From contig DASTAW010000038.1 in assembly GCA_035712365.1 (NCBI GenBank), forward strand, positions 1-64,000: a stretch of DNA of 64,000 bases, given 5' to 3'. The notes below the pieces were generated by a model, which was not told the origin of the DNA, did not search any database, and worked only from the letters and a program-made list of their open reading frames with translations. A program made the position numbers and the translations under genes. Source of the DNA: Terriglobia bacterium. Lineage in GTDB: Bacteria; Acidobacteriota; Terriglobia; UBA7540. Positions 44,928-53,640 of this stretch are shown here, piece by piece. The stretch's first letter is position 1, and each line of letters starts with the position of its first letter.

Positions 44928-46124
44928 ATGGCAAGCGTGCAGGTCGTGGATAGCCCGCCGGTTCGAACCTTCAGGTCGCCTCGCGTCCTGCTGGCGGACG
45001 ATGAGCAAGGGGTTTTGGAAGCTTTGCAGCTTCTCCTTGAGCTCGATGGTGTTGAGATCGAAACGGCACGCTCGCCCAAAGCCGTTCTGCAGGCCCTCAG
45101 TTCCCGAAGGTTCGACCTCCTGGTGATGGACCTCAATTATGGGGCCGATACCACATCCGGGCTGGAGGGCCTGGATCTGATCACAAAGATTCGGACTCTT
45201 GATGACACGCTTCCCATGGTCGCCATGACCGCCTGGGGAAGCATGGAACTGGCCATTGAAGCGATGCGCCGCGGAGTGGGCGATTTTGTCCTCAAGCCGT
45301 GGGATAACTGCCATATGCTTTCCATCATTCGCTCTCAGATCGCGCAGGGCCAATCCCGCCGACTGACGCGCCGGCTTCTGCTGGAATCTGAGGAGGTCCT
45401 GCGAAGCGAAGTGACTGAGGCGTGCGAAGTTCAGCGGAATCTGATGCCAAAGGAATTTCCTCTTCTCGATGATTACGAATTTTCTGCCGCCACCAGGCCG
45501 GCGCGCAGCCTGGGTGGAGATTACTACGACGTGTTTTATCGTGGCGACGGCGCCATGGGGCTCTGCATTGCCGACGTTTGCGGGAAAGGCATCCCTGCCG
45601 CATTGCTGATGGCCAATCTCCAGGCAACCGTTCAGTCGGCCGCTGTCGAGGGACCGCGGCCAGGCCCGTTTGCCAGGCGTGTCAATTCGGCGGTATGCCG
45701 CAACCTTTCACCCGGAAGGTTTGTGACGCTATTTTACTGTCTGCTCGATATTGCCGGTCGCCGTCTCTGTTACACCAACGCCGGACATAATGCGCCGGTC
45801 CTGCTTCGAGCAACCGGCCAGGCCATTCGACTGGATTCATCGGGGCCTGTGCTGGGGGTCTTCAATGGATTGGAATATCAGGAAAGTGAGGTCTCGATCG
45901 AGCCAGGAGATCGACTGGTGCTGTTTACGGACGGCATCTCAGAAGCAGACAACCATGCAGGCGAAGAGTTTGGGGAAGACCGCATCATCGCAATTTTGAA
46001 GGAGACTATAGGCCGGAGCGCCGGAGAAATTCGGGACCGCATTTTTGATGCGGTTGACGAGTTCAGCGGCGGGTGTTTGCGGGACGACGCCACGATTGTC
46101 GTCATGGCAGCGATGAGATCTTGA
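44928..46124 (+). CDS. Response-regulator receiver fused to PP2C/SpoIIE-type phosphatase (RsbU-like)
   Basis: A 398-residue signalling protein. The receiver domain (about 18-130) has the acidic pocket LLADDE, phospho-acceptor D68 (LLVMDLN), T101 and K123 (LKPW). A helical linker follows, then a PP2C phosphatase with SLGGDYYDVF, DVCGKGIPAALLMA, LFTDGISEADNH and RDDATIVV, which hold the metal ligands. Proteins of this plan dephosphorylate anti-anti-sigma factors. The start is uncertain: GTG 44826 overlaps the adaptor stop and would add 34 residues; ATG 44928 gives the usual short lead. It suggests stress-linked control of the export genes. Confidence 0.88.
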   Translation: MASVQVVDSPPVRTFRSPRVLLADDEQGVLEALQLLLELDGVEIETARSPKAVLQALSSRRFDLLVMDLNYGADTTSGLEGLDLITKIRTLDDTLPMVAMTAWGSMELAIEAMRRGVGDFVLKPWDNCHMLSIIRSQIAQGQSRRLTRRLLLESEEVLRSEVTEACEVQRNLMPKEFPLLDDYEFSAATRPARSLGGDYYDVFYRGDGAMGLCIADVCGKGIPAALLMANLQATVQSAAVEGPRPGPFARRVNSAVCRNLSPGRFVTLFYCLLDIAGRRLCYTNAGHNAPVLLRATGQAIRLDSSGPVLGVFNGLEYQESEVSIEPGDRLVLFTDGISEADNHAGEEFGEDRIIAILKETIGRSAGEIRDRIFDAVDEFSGGCLRDDATIVVMAAMRS

Positions 46125-46332
46125 ATGGCTGAGTGGTTTGCGATTGCGCGATTGGGAATGAATTATGAATTATAAATTATGAAGTATGAAACAGTCGCAG
46201 CTTGGGTTGGCTGCGGAAGAAGGTGCGCGCATCGGTGTCTTCGATATCATCACTTCATAATTCAGAATTCACAATTCATAATTTCCGCCCGGCGTCGGTA
46301 ATTGGTAATTCGTAATTGTGTCGAGGCGAAGC
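46125..46332. repeat. ADOP spacer with inverted arms and GTAATT words
   Basis: Contains GATTG-type words, a left arm (46160-46191) matching other copies exactly, a short core (CTGCGGAAGAAGGTG, ATCGGTGTCTTC), a right arm (about 46245-46284) with a five-base insertion, the CCGCCCGGCG box, then GGTAATTGGTAATTCGTAATT words up to the ribosome binding site GAGG (46322-46325) of ADOP4. Confidence 0.75.
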
Positions 46333-48798
46333 ATGAGAACACTACTTCAAGATTTGAAGTATGGCCTGCGCCAGCTTGCGCGGAATCCCGGCTTTACCGC
46401 CATTGCTGTGCTGACGCTGGCTCTCGGCATCGGCGCCAACACTGCAATTTTCAGCGCCGTTAACGCGCTGTTTCTTCGCGGCCTTCCGGTGCAGGACCCC
46501 GGCCACCTGGTGTCTCTCGGATTCACTCACAAGAAGGACGTAGGTCTAACCCTTTTCTCCTACCCCGATTTCCACGATGTTCAATTGCAGACGGGGCAGT
46601 GGGCTGATCTCTTTGCCTACCGCTGGGGGTTTGACGGACTCAGTGACGGCGGGCGCGCGGAGCAGGTTTTAGCCAACTACGTAACCGGCGACTATTTCAA
46701 CGCGCTGGGAATAAGGCCGGCGATCGGACGTCTGATCCTGCCCTCGGAAGGCCGAGTCCCAGGCTCCGATCCGGTCATCGTGCTGGGGTATTCCTATTGG
46801 ATGCGCCGGTTCGGGGGCGATCCTTCGATTGTCGGCAGGCAGGTTCGAGTGGATGGACATCCAGTCACGGTTGTAGGAGTCGCGCAGAAGGGCTTCCAGG
46901 GACTGCTCAGCGAAGTGGATGTGCAGGCCTACCTGCCCGCGAATATGACGGACACCGAGGGCTTCACCGGTATGCTGACGGACCGCGACGCCCGCGCATT
47001 TTTCGTCCTCGGCCGGCTTAGGCCGGGTGTCAGCCTCGATCAGGCCCGGGGGCCAATGCATGCCGTTGCGACGCGCCTTTCCGGGCAATATCCGGATACG
47101 GATCTGGGGGCGGACATCTGGGTCCTGCCCCAGCGCGAAGCCGCCGTCAATCCGCTGGCGCGGCCCGGCGATTACCAGCACCAGTTAATCGCGGTGGGAC
47201 TTTTTCTCGGGCTGGCAATCCTGGTGTTGCTCCTCGCCTCCTTCAACGTGGCGAACCTTCTGCTGGTGCGGGCCACAACCCGCGCGCATGAGATGGCGGT
47301 TCGCGCCGCGCTCGGAGCGTCACCGCGCCGGCTGCTGCGCCAGGTGCTTACGGAAAGCGCTCTACTGGCTTTTTTCGGGTGCGGGGCCGGAATCCTGGTG
47401 GGCTCCTGGGGCACAACTCTTTTAAGCTCGATTCATTTCACCCTGGCGTTGCCTGTCCATTTGCAGTTTGGAGTTGACTGGAGGGTTTTCGCCTATGCTG
47501 TAGGTGTCGCAATGCTGGCGGGAATGGTGGTGGGCCTGGCGCCCGCGTTTCAGGCCGCGCGCTCCAACCCCGGCGATACGCTGCACGAAGGCGGGCGTAC
47601 GATCGCCGCCGGCCGCCATCGCCTCCGGGGCCTGCTGGTTGCGGCGCAGGTTGGCGGATCGGTTATTCTGCTGGTGGTGGCGGGACTTTTCACGCGCAGC
47701 CTTCAAGCGGCCCAGCAGATGGACCTCGGATTCAACCCCTCTCACGTCCTCAACCTGACCATGGACCCGCACCAGGCGGGTTACAGCCAGGAACAGGGGC
47801 TGGTGTTCTACAAGAACCTTCTGACGCGCGTGCGCGCTCTGCCCGGCGTTCAGTCTGCCAGCCTCGCATTCCAGTTTCCAACCAGCCAATTCATGGACTA
47901 CAGCGCCGTCTATGTGGAAGGCCACGCGCCTTCGCCGGGAGAGGCGGCGCCGACGATTTCTGAAAATCACATTTCTCCCGGCTACTTCAAGACCATGGGA
48001 ATCCCCCTGCTCAGCGGCCGGGAATTTCGTGACACGGACGACGATAAAGCGCCGAACGTCGCCATCATCAGCCAGACCATGGCGCGCCAGTTGTGGCCCA
48101 ACCAGGACGCGCTGGGAAGAAAGTTTCACATGTCCAGCCAGTCGGGACCTCTGACAAAAGTCATCGGAATTGCGCGCGACTGTAAATATCAAAATCTGCT
48201 TGCCAGCGCAGAACCCTACTTCTACGTGCCTCTGGGCCAGAAATATCTTTCGATTGAAACGTTGCAGGTCAGGACCGAGGCCGCTCCGGAATCGATGATC
48301 GACGAGGTGGAAGAGCAGATTCACGCGCTGGCGCCGGGTTTGCCGGTAACCCAGGCGCAGACCATGGAGCAGGCGCTTAACAGCGGCTTTGGCGGATTCT
48401 ACACGTTTCATCTGGCAGTCTGGCTGGCGGGCGCTCTGGGATTATTGGGTTTGCTCCTCGCCGTCATCGGCATCTATGGAGTGATTTCCTACAGCACACG
48501 GCAGCGGACGCGTGAGATTGGCATCCGGATGGCGCTTGGCGCGCAGCCCGGCGTCATTTCCCGGGTCGTGCTCAGCCAGGGGTTCGTGATGATCGGCGCT
48601 GGCGGTTTGATTGGAATTATCGGCTCGCTCGCTGCGACGCGCGTAATGGCGGGCTTTCTCTACGGTGTCAGGTCCTACGACCCGCTCACTTATCTGGGCG
48701 TGGTCTTTCTGATTGCAGTGGTCACCATGATCGCCTGTTACATTCCCGCGCGGAGAGCGGCAAAGGTCGATCCCATGGTGGCCCTTCGCTACGAGTAG
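46333..48798 (+). CDS. ADOP-family permease 4 (no prefix domain)
   Basis: 821 residues, starting directly with the first permease half: [20 protein letters not shown]. Start at ATG 46333 is preferred over GTG 46318 because of a GAGG site with proper spacing. First half TM and extracytoplasmic domain, then FNVANLLLVRATTRAHEMAV, then the second half. The C-terminus (GAQPGVISRVVLSQGFVMIG onward) is more divergent than in ADOP1-3 but still ends PARRAAKVDPMVALRYE. No PadR is adjacent; the nearest upstream genes are TolC, the adaptor and the phosphatase. Confidence 0.9.
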   Translation: MRTLLQDLKYGLRQLARNPGFTAIAVLTLALGIGANTAIFSAVNALFLRGLPVQDPGHLVSLGFTHKKDVGLTLFSYPDFHDVQLQTGQWADLFAYRWGFDGLSDGGRAEQVLANYVTGDYFNALGIRPAIGRLILPSEGRVPGSDPVIVLGYSYWMRRFGGDPSIVGRQVRVDGHPVTVVGVAQKGFQGLLSEVDVQAYLPANMTDTEGFTGMLTDRDARAFFVLGRLRPGVSLDQARGPMHAVATRLSGQYPDTDLGADIWVLPQREAAVNPLARPGDYQHQLIAVGLFLGLAILVLLLASFNVANLLLVRATTRAHEMAVRAALGASPRRLLRQVLTESALLAFFGCGAGILVGSWGTTLLSSIHFTLALPVHLQFGVDWRVFAYAVGVAMLAGMVVGLAPAFQAARSNPGDTLHEGGRTIAAGRHRLRGLLVAAQVGGSVILLVVAGLFTRSLQAAQQMDLGFNPSHVLNLTMDPHQAGYSQEQGLVFYKNLLTRVRALPGVQSASLAFQFPTSQFMDYSAVYVEGHAPSPGEAAPTISENHISPGYFKTMGIPLLSGREFRDTDDDKAPNVAIISQTMARQLWPNQDALGRKFHMSSQSGPLTKVIGIARDCKYQNLLASAEPYFYVPLGQKYLSIETLQVRTEAAPESMIDEVEEQIHALAPGLPVTQAQTMEQALNSGFGGFYTFHLAVWLAGALGLLGLLLAVIGIYGVISYSTRQRTREIGIRMALGAQPGVISRVVLSQGFVMIGAGGLIGIIGSLAATRVMAGFLYGVRSYDPLTYLGVVFLIAVVTMIACYIPARRAAKVDPMVALRYE

Positions 48799-49110
48799 CG
48801 AAGGGTTTATCCCGCCATGGGTGATTTGCGAGCTAGCGATTGAAAGAGAATTATGAATTATAAATTATGAAGTATGAAATGAAGGGCCGACGTTGGTCGC
48901 TCAGACTGCCGTTTTTGCAGTCTGCGGCCTTTGCTTGGGCTAGCGGTGGGAAGAAAACTACGAAGTACAAATTACGAATTACCGGTGCGGAAGTTGCGCG
49001 CGTGTCAGTTTCTTCCTTTCATCCTTCATAATTCAGAATTCATAATTTCCGCCCGGCGCTGGTAATTGGTAATTTGTAACTCGTAATTCGTAATTTCAGA
49101 AGGGCGAAGC
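48799..49110. repeat. ADOP spacer, long-core form with conserved hairpin
   Basis: Right after the stop is a short hairpin (GGG-TTTAT-CCC, 48803-48813). Then GAGCTAGCGATTGAAA, the left arm (48848-48879), a long core with GAAGGGCCGACGTTGGT and the hairpin CAGACTGC/GCAGTCTG (48902-48924), AATTACGAATTAC words, a full right arm (49017-49048), CCGCCCGGCG and four GTAATT-type words before the ADOP5 start. Confidence 0.78.
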
Positions 49111-51636
49111 ATGAGCACGCTAATCCAGGATTTAAAGTACGGCCTGCGTCAACTGGGAAATAACCCTGGCTACACGGCTGTTGCCATTCTCACCCTTGCC
49201 CTTGGCATCGGCGCCAACACGGCCATCTTCACGCTGGTGGACGCGATCATGCTCAAGAGCCTGCCGGTTGCCAATCCCGGGGAGCTCTACCGTGTGGGTA
49301 CCAGCAACAACTGCTGTGTGCAGGGAGGAATGCAGAATAACTGGGATCTTTACTCCAACGACCTGTACACGCAGCTCCGCGATCATACGCCGGAGTTCAG
49401 CCAGATGGCCGCTTTCAAGGCCTCATTGTCGAACCTCAGCGTGCGGCGCCGCGGCGCCTCCGGCGCGGCCGAACCCTACCAGGGCGAACTTGTCTCGGGA
49501 AATTATTTCTCGATGTTTGGGCTCAGAGCCTACGCCGGGCGCGCCATTACGCCCGCTGACGACCAGCCGAACGCGCCGCCCGTGGCCGTGATGGACTACC
49601 GCACCTGGCAGACGCACTTTGGCTCCGACACTTCGGTGGTCGGCTCGATATTCGTCGTCAATATGGTTCCCTACACCGTGGTGGGGATTGCGCCGCCCGG
49701 CTTCTTTGGAGACACGCTGCGTTCTGACCCGCCCGATTTCTGGTTGCCGCTGGCCACGGAGCCGGTCCTGAACGGGCCGAATTCCATCCTGAAAAATCCC
49801 GGACTCCATTGGCTCCACGTTATCGGCCGCATGAAGCCGGGCGTCCGGCCGGCGGCGGTGCAAAGCGAAGTCACCACCGAGCTGCAGCGATGGCTTGCCG
49901 CACAACCGGACCTCACAGCCTACGAGCGCACTCAACTCAGCAAGCAACATATCGTTATCGGGCCCGGCGGAGAAGGCGTTGCCAGCATGCAGGACCAGGC
50001 ACACGACGGACTTCGTCTGCTGATGATCATCGCGGGCCTCGTGCTGCTGATTGCCTGTGCCAACATCGCCAACCTGCTTCTGGCCCGCGGCGCCTCGAAG
50101 CGGTTTGAGACCGCAGTGCGTGTGGCGCTAGGCGCTCCGCGGCGGCGTCTGGTCCGCCAGATCCTTACTGAAAGCGTGCTGCTGGCCGTTATGGGCGGTG
50201 TTGCGGGGTTGTTGGTGGCATACCTCGGCACGCACACTCTGCTGCTGATTGCTTTTCGCGGCGCGCATTATGTCCCCATCAACCCCACGCCCTCGCTCGT
50301 CGTGCTGGGGTTCGCCTTTCTGCTTTCGCTGATCACAGGGGTGGTTTTTGGCGCGGCGCCGGCCTGGATCACGACGCATTCCGATCCTGCGGAGGCGTTA
50401 CGCGGCGCCGGCCGCTCCACTCGCGACCGCTCGTCGCTGCCGCGAAAATCTCTGGTGGTCATCCAGGTGGCGCTCTCCGTCGTGCTGCTGATTGGCGCGG
50501 GCCTGCTCACCAAGAGCCTGCGCAACCTTGAAAATCAGAGCTTCGGTTTCGAACCTCAGGGCCGCCTCATCGTGAGAGTCGACCCGGTTCTTGCCGGCTA
50601 TAAACCCGATCAACTCCACGGGCTCTACCAGCAGCTCGAGAACCAACTTTCCGAGATTCCCGGCGTAAGGTCCATCAGCTATTCGATTTACAGTCCGATG
50701 CGAGGCGACAATTGGGGCTTCAGCTTTCACATCCTGGGGCGTCCGCCGGAAGAGCGGGATGGCGCTTCTTTTGACTGCGTTGGCCCGCACTATTTTGAGA
50801 CCATCGGCACGCGCCTGGTTCGCGGCCGTTTGATCGGCGAGCAGGACACTGCGGCATCGCCCAGGGTTGCCGTCGTCAATCAGGCCTTCGCCAGGAAGTT
50901 CTTCCCCAAGCAGGACCCGATCGGGCAGCACTTTGGGATGGGCGGTCCGAGCCACGCCGGGGACATGGAAATCGTTGGCATCGTGGAGGACGCTAAATAT
51001 CAGAGCGCGCACGAGCCACCCTACCCGACGTACTTCATGCCCTTCTTTCAAATGACAAACGATCCCAAACTGGAGTTCCTCAGGGTTGGGACTGCCTACA
51101 TTGGCGATATCGAGCTGCACGTCGCCGGCCAGCCGGAGAACCTGGAGAAAGCCATCCGCCGGACGCTGGCAAACATCAATCCCAACCTGACAATCCTCGA
51201 CATGATGAGCCTCAGCCGGCAGCTCGAGCTCAATTTCAATCAGGAAAACCTGATTGTCTGGCTCACCGAGCTTTTCGGGCTGTTGGCGCTGGTCCTCGCC
51301 TGCGTTGGACTTTATGGAGTCACCTCGTATTCGGTGGCGCGCCGAACCAGCGAAATTGGCCTTCGCATGGCCCTTGGGGCGGACCGTGGGAACGTCCTCC
51401 GGCTGGTGCTAAGCGGCGCGATGCTCCAGCTCGCACTCGGCCTTGCGGTCGGCATCCCGCTGGCGCTGGCGGGTGGGCGGCTGGTTTCAACCATGTTGTA
51501 CGGGGTGAAGAGCTATGACGTCTGGATTCTGCTGGTGGCTGCTGTCGTCCTTGCCGCTTGTGCGTTCGTCGCGGCGTACCTTCCCGCGCGGCGGGCGGCC
51601 AATGTCGATCCATTGGTGGCGCTGAGATACGAGTAG
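49111..51636 (+). CDS. ADOP-family permease 5 (no prefix domain)
   Basis: 841 residues, starting [20 protein letters not shown]. The first extracytoplasmic domain carries an unusual NNCCVQGGMQNNWDLYS segment with a Cys pair near residue 68. [20 protein letters not shown] marks the first inner-membrane block. The last 85 residues (GADRGNVLRLVLSGAMLQLA onward) are clearly divergent from ADOP1-3, and the final motif has VDPLVALRYE instead of VDPMVALRYE. The two detached ATPases follow about 300 bases later. Confidence 0.9.
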   Translation: MSTLIQDLKYGLRQLGNNPGYTAVAILTLALGIGANTAIFTLVDAIMLKSLPVANPGELYRVGTSNNCCVQGGMQNNWDLYSNDLYTQLRDHTPEFSQMAAFKASLSNLSVRRRGASGAAEPYQGELVSGNYFSMFGLRAYAGRAITPADDQPNAPPVAVMDYRTWQTHFGSDTSVVGSIFVVNMVPYTVVGIAPPGFFGDTLRSDPPDFWLPLATEPVLNGPNSILKNPGLHWLHVIGRMKPGVRPAAVQSEVTTELQRWLAAQPDLTAYERTQLSKQHIVIGPGGEGVASMQDQAHDGLRLLMIIAGLVLLIACANIANLLLARGASKRFETAVRVALGAPRRRLVRQILTESVLLAVMGGVAGLLVAYLGTHTLLLIAFRGAHYVPINPTPSLVVLGFAFLLSLITGVVFGAAPAWITTHSDPAEALRGAGRSTRDRSSLPRKSLVVIQVALSVVLLIGAGLLTKSLRNLENQSFGFEPQGRLIVRVDPVLAGYKPDQLHGLYQQLENQLSEIPGVRSISYSIYSPMRGDNWGFSFHILGRPPEERDGASFDCVGPHYFETIGTRLVRGRLIGEQDTAASPRVAVVNQAFARKFFPKQDPIGQHFGMGGPSHAGDMEIVGIVEDAKYQSAHEPPYPTYFMPFFQMTNDPKLEFLRVGTAYIGDIELHVAGQPENLEKAIRRTLANINPNLTILDMMSLSRQLELNFNQENLIVWLTELFGLLALVLACVGLYGVTSYSVARRTSEIGLRMALGADRGNVLRLVLSGAMLQLALGLAVGIPLALAGGRLVSTMLYGVKSYDVWILLVAAVVLAACAFVAAYLPARRAANVDPLVALRYE

Positions 51637-51928
51637 CGGCGCGTTTATCGCGCCATGGCTGATTTGTGATTTGCGAGCTAGCGATTGAAAAGGAATTATG
51701 AATTATAAATTATGAAGTATGAAATAAGGCAACTGGGTGGCTGGCTGCGGAAGAAGGTGGGCGCATCGGTGTCTTCTCTGTCATCCTTCATAGTTCAGAA
51801 TTCACAATTCATAATTTCCGCCCGGCGCCCGGAATTCGTAACTCGTAATTCGTAATTTGTAATTTTGTCGCCCTGTTTTTGAGACTTTTCAACTTTGAAC
51901 GCGCGAGCCTGGCGGCGCGCAGGAGGGA
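51637..51928. repeat. ADOP spacer with perfect post-stop hairpin
   Basis: A perfect 6-bp hairpin GGCGCG-TTTAT-CGCGCC (51638-51654) starts one base after the stop. GAGCTAGCGATTGAAA, also found in the previous spacer, leads to a left arm (51693-51724), a short core, a right arm ending at 51817 with a five-base insertion as in the spacer at 46125, CCGCCCGGCG, and GTAATT-type words. The final ~60 bases hold the AGGAGG site (51921-51926) of the first ATPase. Confidence 0.78.
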
Positions 51929-51931
51929 ATG

Positions 51932-52663
51932 ATGGAAGAAAATGGAATGAGTCTGATCAAGCTGGAAGGGGTGAACAAAGTTTTCCTGACGGAGGAGCTG
52001 GAAACGCACGCGCTTTCCGGCGTGCATCTGGATATTCACAAAGGGGAATATGTGTCGATTGCGGGCCCGTCGGGCTGCGGCAAGTCAACTCTGTTGTCGC
52101 TGATCGGCCTGCTCGACACTCCCACGGATGGCAAATACTGGCTGAACGGCAAGCCGGTGGAAGAACTCGGCCTGGGCGAACGATCGCGCATCCGCAATCG
52201 CGAAGTGGGCTTCATCTTCCAGAGTTTCAACCTGATCGGCGATCTCAACGTGTTTGAAAATGTTGAGCTGCCGCTCACTTATCGCGGCATGCCGTCAGCG
52301 GAGCGCAAGCAGCGGGTGCAGGAGGCGCTCGAGCGCGTGGGCATGGCCCACCGGATGAAGCATTATCCCTCCCAACTCTCGGGCGGCCAGCAGCAGCGCG
52401 TTGCGGTGGCGAGGGCCCTGGTGGGCGATCCGGCGGTCCTGCTGGCTGACGAGCCGACAGGCAACCTGGATTCGAAAAACGGCGAGGCGGTGATGGACCT
52501 GCTGAGCGATCTGCATCGGGCCGGATCGACCATCGTGATGGTGACGCACGATCCGCGATTCGCGCGCCACGCCGGGCGGACAATACATCTGTTTGACGGC
52601 CGCATCGTTGATGAAGCCACGGCCGCCGATCTGGCGCTCAACGAAGGGCCACTGTTGGCCTGA
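51932..52663 (+). CDS. Stand-alone ABC ATPase A, MacB/LolD type
   Basis: A 243-residue ATPase of the MacB/LolD/FtsE group. Walker A GPSGCGKST (45-53), Q-loop Q97 (FIFQSFN), signature LSGGQQQRVAVARA (149 onward), Walker B VLLADEP (169-175), D-loop GNLD with D180 and switch H206 are all intact. The AGGAGG site best fits ATG 51932; ATG 51929 is adjacent. MacB normally carries this domain fused to its permease; here it is free, between ADOP5 and ADOP6, which lack one. It is therefore the prime candidate to energise the ADOP permeases. Confidence 0.94.
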   Translation: MEENGMSLIKLEGVNKVFLTEELETHALSGVHLDIHKGEYVSIAGPSGCGKSTLLSLIGLLDTPTDGKYWLNGKPVEELGLGERSRIRNREVGFIFQSFNLIGDLNVFENVELPLTYRGMPSAERKQRVQEALERVGMAHRMKHYPSQLSGGQQQRVAVARALVGDPAVLLADEPTGNLDSKNGEAVMDLLSDLHRAGSTIVMVTHDPRFARHAGRTIHLFDGRIVDEATAADLALNEGPLLA

Positions 52664-52693
52664 CCTAATCAGATTAGCGGAGCGAAGTACATA

Positions 52694-53359
52694 ATGATTC
52701 AACTCATCAATGTCGAAAAGTCTTTCCCTGTCGGCCCCAGCCGCTACTACGTGCTGCGCCGCATCAATCTGGAGATCCGGCAGGGCGAGTTCCTCACCAT
52801 CATGGGGCCTTCGGGAGCCGGCAAATCAACGCTGCTCAGCATTCTCGGCATGCTCGACGGCGACTGGACAGGCGAGTACTACCTGCTGGACCAACCCATC
52901 CACCGGATGAAAGTTAAGCAGCGCGCCGAAGTGAACAAAAAATACGTCGGCTTTGTTTTCCAGCAGTACCACCTGCTCGACGGCTTGACCGTGGCTGAGA
53001 ACCTGGATATCCCGCTTTCCTACCGCAATATCAAAAAATCCGAGAGGCAAGCCATGGTTGCGGACACGCTCGACCGTTTCCACATCGTCGGCAAAAAAGA
53101 TCTTTATCCAACCCAACTCTCAGGCGGACAGCAGCAGCTCGTCGCCGTAGCGCGGGCCGTCATTGCCAGTCCCAAATTGGTCCTTGCTGATGAGCCTACC
53201 GGAAACCTTCACTCGAGCCAGGGGAAGGAGATCATGGACCTTTTTAAGAAGCTGAACGACGAGGGCGCCACCATCGTCCAGGTGACCCACAACGAGGCGT
53301 GGGCGGCCTACGGCGGCCGCATCATCAATCTTCAGGACGGGTGGATTGGCACCGACTGA
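52694..53359 (+). CDS. Stand-alone ABC ATPase B, MacB/LolD type with altered D-loop
   Basis: A 221-residue ATPase 30 bases after ATPase A. Walker [10 protein letters not shown] (38-46), Q90, signature LSGGQ (142-146), Walker B LVLADEP (162-168) and switch H199 are present. Two positions differ from the usual pattern and from ATPase A: the arginine after LSGGQQQ is L149, and the D-loop reads GNLHS with H173 instead of Asp. The two subunits could therefore form an asymmetric heterodimer under a two-in-one ADOP permease, which is inference. Confidence 0.93.
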   Translation: MIQLINVEKSFPVGPSRYYVLRRINLEIRQGEFLTIMGPSGAGKSTLLSILGMLDGDWTGEYYLLDQPIHRMKVKQRAEVNKKYVGFVFQQYHLLDGLTVAENLDIPLSYRNIKKSERQAMVADTLDRFHIVGKKDLYPTQLSGGQQQLVAVARAVIASPKLVLADEPTGNLHSSQGKEIMDLFKKLNDEGATIVQVTHNEAWAAYGGRIINLQDGWIGTD

Positions 53360-53640
53360 CTCATTGGCTGATTGAGTGATTGAGCAATTGGCGATTGAAC
53401 CCGGTTATGAATTCTGAATTATGAAGGATGAAATGAAGGGCCGATGTTGGTAGTGCAGACTGCCGTTTTTTGCAGTCTGCGGCCTCTGCACTTGGGCCAG
53501 CAGTGGAAAGAAGAAAATACGAATTACGAGTTACGGTTGCCGAGTCGGCGCGCGTGATGCGGCGCGGTCCCCGGCTTAGCACCCACAACTCACAACGCAG
53601 AACTGGTAATGGGTAATTTGTAATTTGAGAAGGTCGAACT
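53360..53640. repeat. ADOP spacer, long-core form with reversed left arm
   Basis: GATTG-type words are followed by an arm (53405-53433) that is the exact reverse complement of the right arm in other copies, rather than the usual left-arm sequence. The long core has the hairpin GCAGACTGC/GCAGTCTGC (53455-53480) and AATTACGAGTTACG words. A right arm is missing, replaced by ACCCACAACTCACAACGCAG, then GTAATT-type words and the ADOP6 ribosome binding site. Confidence 0.77.

Noticed and set aside
46125-49110. Insertion sequence or MITE with transposase
   Set aside because: Inverted arms exist, but no transposase gene, no clear target-site duplication and the position is always between ADOP genes.
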